Positions 59,021-64,000 of a DNA stretch of 64,000 nucleotides are shown in pieces. Each line of letters begins with the position of its first letter. Within the stretch, counting starts at the first letter, position 1. This DNA is from Kiritimatiellia bacterium. Lineage in GTDB: Bacteria > Verrucomicrobiota > Kiritimatiellia > CAIVKH01. The notes beneath the pieces were generated by a model. That model searched no databases. It saw only the letters and a list, made by a program, of their open reading frames with translations, and was not told the origin of the DNA. The stretch is taken from the NCBI GenBank assembly GCA_027493775.1, contig JAOSKE010000001.1, positions 620,001-684,000 on the forward strand, read 5' to 3'. The translations under genes and the position numbers were made by a program.

Positions 59021-59049
59021 TTGACATCTCCGCTAACGTGTTCTATTTT
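59021..59049 (+). promoter_or_regulatory. tRNA-Lys promoter
   Basis: Perfect TTGACA (59021-59026), 17-base spacer, TATTTT (59044-59049), about 20 bases before the tRNA. Confidence 0.65.
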
Positions 59050-59069
59050 CCACGTTTCCGAATATTTAC

Positions 59070-59145
59070 GGGCCGGTAGCTCAGGTGGTAGAGCACGAGA
59101 CTTTTAATCTTGTGGTCGAGGGTTCGAGTCCCTCCCGGCTCACCA
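59070..59145 (+). tRNA. tRNA-Lys (TTT)
   Basis: 76 nt with encoded CCA. The cloverleaf folds with acceptor GGGCCGG/CCGGCTC (one G-T pair), D-arm GCTCAGGTGGTAGAGC, anticodon loop CTTTTAA, and T-loop GGTTCGAGTCC. Only 10 bases separate its CCA from the following coding sequence. Confidence 0.96.
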
Positions 59146-59155
59146 TGTTTCACGT

Positions 59156-60127
59156 ATGAGCCGACGCCGTTTTAGAGCCAAACTTGAACTGCGGCTTGCG
59201 CGACTCGCTCTGGCGACGCTGCCTCGCCTTTCACGTCCAACCCTCTGTCGTTTATCCGTCGTCCTTGGCTCTCTCGCATTTTATTTTGGCGGGGGCCGTA
59301 CGCGTCGAGTTGCAGAGGCGAACCTTGATCTCGTGTTTCCTGATAAAAGCCGCGCTGAGAAAAAACGCATTCTCAAGACATCGCTCCAGTCATTCGCATT
59401 GGCCATGCTGGATGTGTTTTGGCTGACAAAGGACCCGAACGCGAGACTCGGCGAGATTGTGGAGTTGGATCCACGCAGCAATCCTCTCGTGCAGCCGGGG
59501 CCGATGGTGTGCGTGACCGCGCATCTTGGGAATTGGGAAATTTTTGGGATGGCAGTCAGTCGTCAAAGCGGCGAGCCGCTGACAAGCGTGGCTGCTACGC
59601 TGAAAAACCATCGCGTGGATGAACTGTTCAATAGTCTGCGTGAAGCAACGGGCCAACACGTTGTAGCGCGAAAAGGCGCTGCACGACCGTTGATGAAGGC
59701 GCTGCGAGAAAATCGAAAAATTGCATTGGTGCTCGATCAGAACACAAAGCCCATAGAAGGCGGAGTGTTTGTGGATTTTCTCGGTCGGCCCGCCCCCATC
59801 TCCGGAGCCGCCGCGTTGCTGGCGCTGCGTACAGGTGCGCCACTGATTGTAGATGTTCTCCTGCCCATCGCTGGCGGACGTTATCGGAGCAGGGAGACGG
59901 TCTTCATTGACAAGACCGGATTACCTAGCGATCACGACGCCGCAATTTTAGTTCTCACGCAGCGAATTGCGGATGTTTTGTCGGAAATTATTCGGCGTCA
60001 TCCCGAATATTGGGTGTGGAGCTACAAACGTTGGAAAATTCGTCCACCCGACGCGAAGGCGGAAGATTATCCGTATTACTCGCGGCCATTGAATCCAACC
60101 GATCTCCCGGTGACAGAACGGGGCTGA
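59156..60127 (+). CDS. LpxL/HtrB-type lipid A acyltransferase
   Basis: 323 aa, one N-terminal membrane anchor. TAHLGNWEIFG holds the HX4E catalytic motif (about residues 122-127), with ALVLDQN and YWVWSYKRWKIRP typical of lysophospholipid/late lipid A acyltransferases. With waaA it supports an LPS-bearing outer membrane. It has no Shine-Dalgarno and starts 10 bases after the tRNA-Lys; it is probably on the tRNA transcript and released by tRNA 3' processing. Acyl chain and acceptor are not shown. Confidence 0.85.
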   Translation: MSRRRFRAKLELRLARLALATLPRLSRPTLCRLSVVLGSLAFYFGGGRTRRVAEANLDLVFPDKSRAEKKRILKTSLQSFALAMLDVFWLTKDPNARLGEIVELDPRSNPLVQPGPMVCVTAHLGNWEIFGMAVSRQSGEPLTSVAATLKNHRVDELFNSLREATGQHVVARKGAARPLMKALRENRKIALVLDQNTKPIEGGVFVDFLGRPAPISGAAALLALRTGAPLIVDVLLPIAGGRYRSRETVFIDKTGLPSDHDAAILVLTQRIADVLSEIIRRHPEYWVWSYKRWKIRPPDAKAEDYPYYSRPLNPTDLPVTERG

Positions 60128-60149
60128 TTCACGTTGGGTCGGGACGGGA

Positions 60150-61377
60150 CTAAATGCGAAAACCTGCGGGGATCGTTGTGTTTTTCGGGATGACGATTAC
60201 GCCATCGCGAATGGTGTAGAGGGGATTGTTTTCGTCTTTCTTGCCCTCGGGCGAAATGTACGCGCCGTCACCAATTCTGGCATTTTTATCTATAATCGCA
60301 TTCTTGATATAGCAGTCCTTGCCAATGCCAAGGGGTGTCACTCCTTCGCCCAATTTTTTATCGTAGTAGTCCGCGCCCATAATCACCGAGTGTTCAATGA
60401 CCGTGCCGTCCCCGATAAAGGCGCGAATGCCGATGATGGAATGGAGTATTCGATGGCCGGAAATGATGCAACCTTCGGAGAGAAGACAACGGTTTAAGTC
60501 GCAGCAGTTGATCTTGGACGGCGGCAGATACCGCATGTCCGTATAGATCGGCGCCTTGGGATCGTAAAAAGTTGAACTCGGGCAACGTATCCGCGAGGGA
60601 GAGATTGGTTTCCCAGAACGAACGAATGGTCCCGATATCCTTCCAGTATCCGTCAAAGATGTAGCTATAAACTTTATGGGATTTAATCGCGCCGGGAATG
60701 ATGTGTTTTCCGAAATCGGAATGATCCGTTTTCAGTAGTTCCGTGAGCACCGCTCGATTGAACACATAAATACCCATGCTCGCGAGAAAACGTTCCTCCT
60801 TGTAAATCGGGGCACGAAGTTCATCGAGCGCCGGGGTGTTCCCGGGCTTTTCGACAAAATTGACGATATGCTGGCTCTCGTCCACCTGCATAATCCCCAA
60901 TGCGCCCGCCTCCTCGCGCGGCACGGGTTTTGTGCAAATGGTAACATCGGCTCCATTGGCCTCGTGCTGGCGGATCACTTCACGAAAGTCCATTCGGTAG
61001 AGCTGATCACCTGAAAGGATAATGATGTAATCCGGCTCCTCTTCGACGAAGTAGCGAAGCCCCTGCCGCACGGCATCAGCCGTACCCTGAAACCATTTTT
61101 CCGAACTCGGCGTCTGCTGCGCGGCGAGAATCCTGACGTAGCCTTGTGAAAATTGATCGAACCGGTACGTGCGTTGAACGTGACGATGCAACGACTCGCT
61201 ATTGAACTGCGTGAGCAGATAAACGGAGCGGATCCCGCTGTTAATACAATTGCTAACCGGAATATCAATCAGGCGATATTTACCCGCGATCGGCACCGCC
61301 GGCTTTGATCGTTCCAGTGTTAAAGGCAGCAACCGGGTCCCCTGCCCACCCCCGAGGATCACACTCACCGCATTCAT
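60150..61377 (-). CDS. glgC: glucose-1-phosphate adenylyltransferase (apparent frameshift)
   Basis: Makes ADP-glucose for glycogen. GGGQGTRLLPLTLERSKPAVP, WFQGTADAVRQGL, SGDQLYRMDF, IVNFVEKP and YWKDIGTIRSFWE are canonical, then a left-handed beta-helix C-terminus (GCIISGHRILHSIIGIRAF). The frame breaks at five A on plus (60566-60570); removing one base gives EFNFYDPKAPIYTD. Together about 409 residues, slightly short of many GlgC. Implies glycogen storage; no other glg gene is near. Confidence 0.93.
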
Positions 61378-61418
61378 CGTAAAACTCCGTATGAAACTTG
61401 TTTCGTTTCCTTGCCTGC

Positions 61419-61461
61419 GTAGAGGCGACTACGAACACCATCAGGCGTGTCCGACCCCTAC
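61419..61461. repeat. possible short relative of the 57-kb element
   Basis: GTAGAGGCGAC and, inverted, GTAGGGGTCGGAC at its ends resemble the GTAGGGC-CGAC terminal repeat at 57 kb. 43 bp; weak evidence. Confidence 0.3.
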
Positions 61462-61484
61462 AAACCGATTCTAGCGCATAAAGA

Positions 61485-61515
61485 ACACGGCCCCAAGTAA
61501 AACTTGAGGCCGCGT
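61485..61515 (-). terminator. terminator of the lipoprotein gene
   Basis: Imperfect 12-14 bp stem (CGGCCCCAAGT against ACTTGAGGCCG, one mismatch) and AT-rich tail on the minus strand, about 32 bases after the stop. Confidence 0.6.
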
Positions 61516-61546
61516 CCCAAATTAAACTACGAATGGACTAAGGGGT

Positions 61547-62478
61547 TCAATCGCCGCCACCGCCTGCCGAACCGGATTCGGCCGCAGTAGGCGCGTAGGG
61601 CGACTGGACGGGAGGAAGAAGCTCTTGTGCGCCTTCTCTCGTGATCGTGACAATCCCGTACGTGCCGCGCGAAATGGCATCCACGCGAGAAACGATCGGG
61701 CTGTTCTTTTCGATCCATGTGCCTTCAAGACGATACTGGATATTTGCCTCAGTCATGACGTAGGTGTTGACGGTCTGCGTAATGACTTCGTTGTTTTTCG
61801 ACTTCGAGCTATTGGAGCTCCTGGTGGTGTCCTCTTTGATTATCTTGCCGGTCGTGTTGTCAATCACGGTGACTGTGACAATCTCTTCATAATAGCCGGT
61901 ACCTGGTTCACCGAAGATTTCCGTTTTCGTTTTTGTGGTGATCGGGCCGTCGGTCACGGTTTCAGTTTTGCTAGTAGCGCCATCGGCTGAACTGTTTGAT
62001 GAGTCGGAGGCAGTTGATGTTGAAGTTTTTACCTCTTGCGAACCTTTGATGTCGTCCACCGTCACTGCATGGATTACGCCGACAAACTCGACATCGCGTT
62101 GAGCGACGCCGTCTTTGCCCTGCCAACTGATTTGGGACTGTACCAACTCTGCGCCAGGGGATAACCGCCATCGCCAGTCGGCTGCGAGACAACGCCGGGA
62201 GCGCCAACCGAGCCTGAATAATGGGAGCCTTGGCTGTCCACGACTTCGATGCGATTTCCGGACTGACGAATCGTCAGGTGAGAAATATTTCCAGCGGAAG
62301 TGCGATCCACGGCGCGGCCCCCGATGTTGCCGTTATACACGCCAGAGAAATTGATATTCACACCCGCGCCTTGCGAGGTATTGAGCGAATCGCCACCGGA
62401 GGACCAATCGCAACCCGTGCCTACTAGAAGGCCCACCCCAACCAACGAGGCGACCAGCATCATGCATTTCATCTTCAT
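61547..62478 (-). CDS. lipoprotein of unknown function (apparent frameshift)
   Basis: About 310 aa. An N-terminal signal with a Cys at the end of a hydrophobic run (GVGLLVGTGCDW) suggests lipidation, though the lipobox is imperfect. The mature part is Ser/Thr/Asn/Gly-rich. Two frames join at GGGG on plus (62157-62160): adding one base reads GGYPPGAELVQSQISWQGKD. SD GGAG suits ATG 62478. The C-terminus (TREGAQELLPP, then a Gly-rich end) is unstructured. No family recognised. Confidence 0.65.
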
Positions 62479-62572
62479 CATGTTCTCCTTGGCAAATTGC
62501 CGCGCGTAAAATCGTTCAAAGCCCGTTACGCTACGGCAGCTTGCCCTATTCGGTCAACGTCATTTCAGATTT

Positions 62573-64000
62573 CTACGGTGCATTTGTTATGCTCACCCGA
62601 TAGATTCGATCCACCGCCGGATACAGGTCCGTGTAGGACAATGAGGTCTCTCCTACGCTGGTCACCCAGTAGAGGTTGCTCCAGCCCGACCCATTCAGGA
62701 TGTTGGTGGTGAAGTCCACTCGGTATGAGCCGCCATTTGTGGCCGCCCATGTAATCACGACCGGCGGACTCATTCCAATGTGCGTGAAGATGGGAGCATC
62801 CACGTGGACGTCGAGGTTCGTCCCGAACCAGGAGTCGGCCAACACAATCGGTCCGTTTGTCCCATAGGGCGAGACAATGTTGTAGTTCCCGAGTGGCAGG
62901 AAGCCAAACTGGAAAAGACCGTTTGTGTCGCTAATGCCACAATCAATCACGTTGTCGTTGAAGTTCTCGCCGATCAAGCACACTTCTGTATTCGATCCGG
63001 GCGCCAACAGGCCGCTGAGTTCAGCGCCTTGCAGGATAGCGATATCATCAATGTACCAGCCTCCAGCGACCAGCACGTTTGTGTCCGACTGGAGGGTGAA
63101 GCGGACATAGAGATTGCTGTCGTTCCCGACTGCGGCGAGTGGAGTAATGACGCGCCGCCACTTGCCTTGGGTATTCGCCGCGTTGTTGCGGTTTGGAATC
63201 AGCGGAATGGTCGGACGGTTCAGACCCGATACGCGGGTATTAATATCCGCCGGGGTGGACGGCCGCACAATATCCACGCGAACGAAGTCGTTGCTATCCG
63301 CCAAATCCACCCACTCGTGGAACATCAGGAAATACGGATTCGTATTGTCAGGATTCGGCGTTGTCATATCCGGGGTACGGAGATCGAAGATGGGACTGAA
63401 CAGCTGCATCTGGGCATTCGGCGGATATGCGCCAGCCAGCCTTGTTCCATAGACCCAGCGCCCGCTATACGCATAAGGAGGCGCGGAATTGCTCGAGTTC
63501 CCGAAGGGCCGCGGAATGCCGAGTTCCCATGCGTCGCGCGAATCACGCGGATCGCCAAATTCCAACGGATACCGGTGGTACCACATGTTCGTCCAATCCG
63601 GCGTCAAGGCGTCAACACCGAGCCTATACACGATTCGATCCTCATTGGGCGTCTCGTAGGGAATCACCGTTTCGTCGCCAATGACGTAGTATTCATTCGT
63701 GAACGTCGTTTCAATCGGCCAGCCCTGCCATGTGAATATGGCGCTGCGCCAGGCCTCCCCGCGCTCATTATAGCTGAGCACTTCAAGGTCCGCGACGTGT
63801 GAGCGTTGCAGCCACGATAGAGCGCCGGGCCATGCGCCAAGACGCTTAATGTTGTAGGGAACTGTTTCCGCGCTGCTCAGGTCGCTGGTGACGAGTTTGT
63901 TGATGCGGGGATCGCGGTTGGCCGCCGGACCGCCCAACTCGTGTTCGAGCCCATCGGGTACAAGATCGCGATCCGTATCCGCGCCACCGGGCAGGGTTCC
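62573..64000 (-). CDS. large secreted protein, N-terminal part outside window
   Basis: At least 475 aa, open at the window end. The most N-terminal visible part, GGADTDRDLVPDGLEHELGG, is a thrombospondin type 3-like calcium repeat with its DxDxDxxxDxxE pattern. Next is a Trp/Tyr/Asn-rich beta region ending GWYIDDIAI, seen in many immunoglobulin- or MAM-like extracellular proteins, then NGSGWSNLYWVTSVGETS-type repeats at the end (common in C-terminal domains of PVC secreted proteins). Probably a surface or exported protein; enzymatic role unknown. Confidence 0.75.
   Translation of the reverse strand, partial: GTLPGGADTDRDLVPDGLEHELGGPAANRDPRINKLVTSDLSSAETVPYNIKRLGAWPGALSWLQRSHVADLEVLSYNERGEAWRSAIFTWQGWPIETTFTNEYYVIGDETVIPYETPNEDRIVYRLGVDALTPDWTNMWYHRYPLEFGDPRDSRDAWELGIPRPFGNSSNSAPPYAYSGRWVYGTRLAGAYPPNAQMQLFSPIFDLRTPDMTTPNPDNTNPYFLMFHEWVDLADSNDFVRVDIVRPSTPADINTRVSGLNRPTIPLIPNRNNAANTQGKWRRVITPLAAVGNDSNLYVRFTLQSDTNVLVAGGWYIDDIAILQGAELSGLLAPGSNTEVCLIGENFNDNVIDCGISDTNGLFQFGFLPLGNYNIVSPYGTNGPIVLADSWFGTNLDVHVDAPIFTHIGMSPPVVITWAATNGGSYRVDFTTNILNGSGWSNLYWVTSVGETSLSYTDLYPAVDRIYRVSITNAP

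Noticed and set aside
62780..63802. 340-codon plus-strand frame
   Set aside because: Antisense shadow of the secreted protein, without family features.
1..64000. CRISPR array, prophage, IS transposase or restriction system
   Set aside because: No regular spacer pattern and no transposase, integrase (besides the Xer-type), capsid, Cas or methylase gene was recognised.

Overview
The window is a gene-dense bacterial chromosome segment of moderately high GC. The organism makes a Gram-negative envelope: it carries Kdo transferase (waaA), a lipid A-type acyltransferase, an RND pump with its outer-membrane channel, and a lipoprotein. Placement in the PVC/Kiritimatiellota/Sumerlaeota-like uncultured lineages is only an inference. 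It rests on the bacterial NrpR regulator, two YfhO-type membrane proteins, a secreted protein with a thrombospondin-3-like calcium repeat, and blocks of short GC-rich intergenic repeats. No phage, transposase, CRISPR array or horizontally acquired island was seen.

Layout. 1-10.1 kb (minus strand): a translationally coupled run coaX-trpA-manC-ruvX-truA-rpe behind an extended -10 promoter, then birA, uvrB, an MFS transporter, an unknown gene and nrdR. 10.2-10.6 kb: a 23-residue Lys/Ala-only micro-protein gene with its own promoter, strong Shine-Dalgarno and terminator. 10.6-15.9 kb: prfB (classic RF2 programmed frameshift)-trpC-trpF-trpB-yicC-gmk. 16-31.9 kb: envelope, recombination and cofactor genes, mostly with ATGA overlaps: fmt-tolC-RND-aroB-unknown-dprA-topA-xer-waaA-nudix-pduO-murB-reductase. 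32-36 kb: glycosyltransferase, YfhO protein and cytochrome b561. 36.3-39.2 kb: divergent nrpR/gdhA (nitrogen control) and initiator tRNA. 39.2-47.7 kb: PHP phosphoesterase, transketolase, a second YfhO protein, aconitase. 47.8-50.6 kb: small zinc ribbon and LTXXQ proteins, folA-thyA, uridine phosphorylase. 50.6-56.7 kb: an NADPH module, DUF547-zwf divergent from pntAA-pntAB-pntB-pgl. 56.7-58.1 kb: 1.4 kb of non-coding repeats. 58.1-64 kb: rhomboid protease, tRNA-Lys with an acyltransferase, glgC, a lipoprotein, and a large secreted protein cut by the window end.

Eleven otherwise well-conserved loci (truA, uvrB, waaA, xer, aroB, the RND pump, both yfhO genes, zwf, glgC, the lipoprotein) each contain one apparent 1-base frameshift, nearly always at a short homopolymer and in both directions. 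I treat them as single genes. Consensus sequencing error is the simplest explanation. prfB is the one genuine programmed frameshift.

Points most worth checking: three tandem ~85-residue repeats that replace the usual zinc-finger tail of topoisomerase I; the Lys/Ala micro-protein; a palindromic candidate operator for bacterial NrpR; a G-quadruplex-capable tract between truA and rpe; and the inverted-terminal-repeat element family amplified in tandem near 57 kb.
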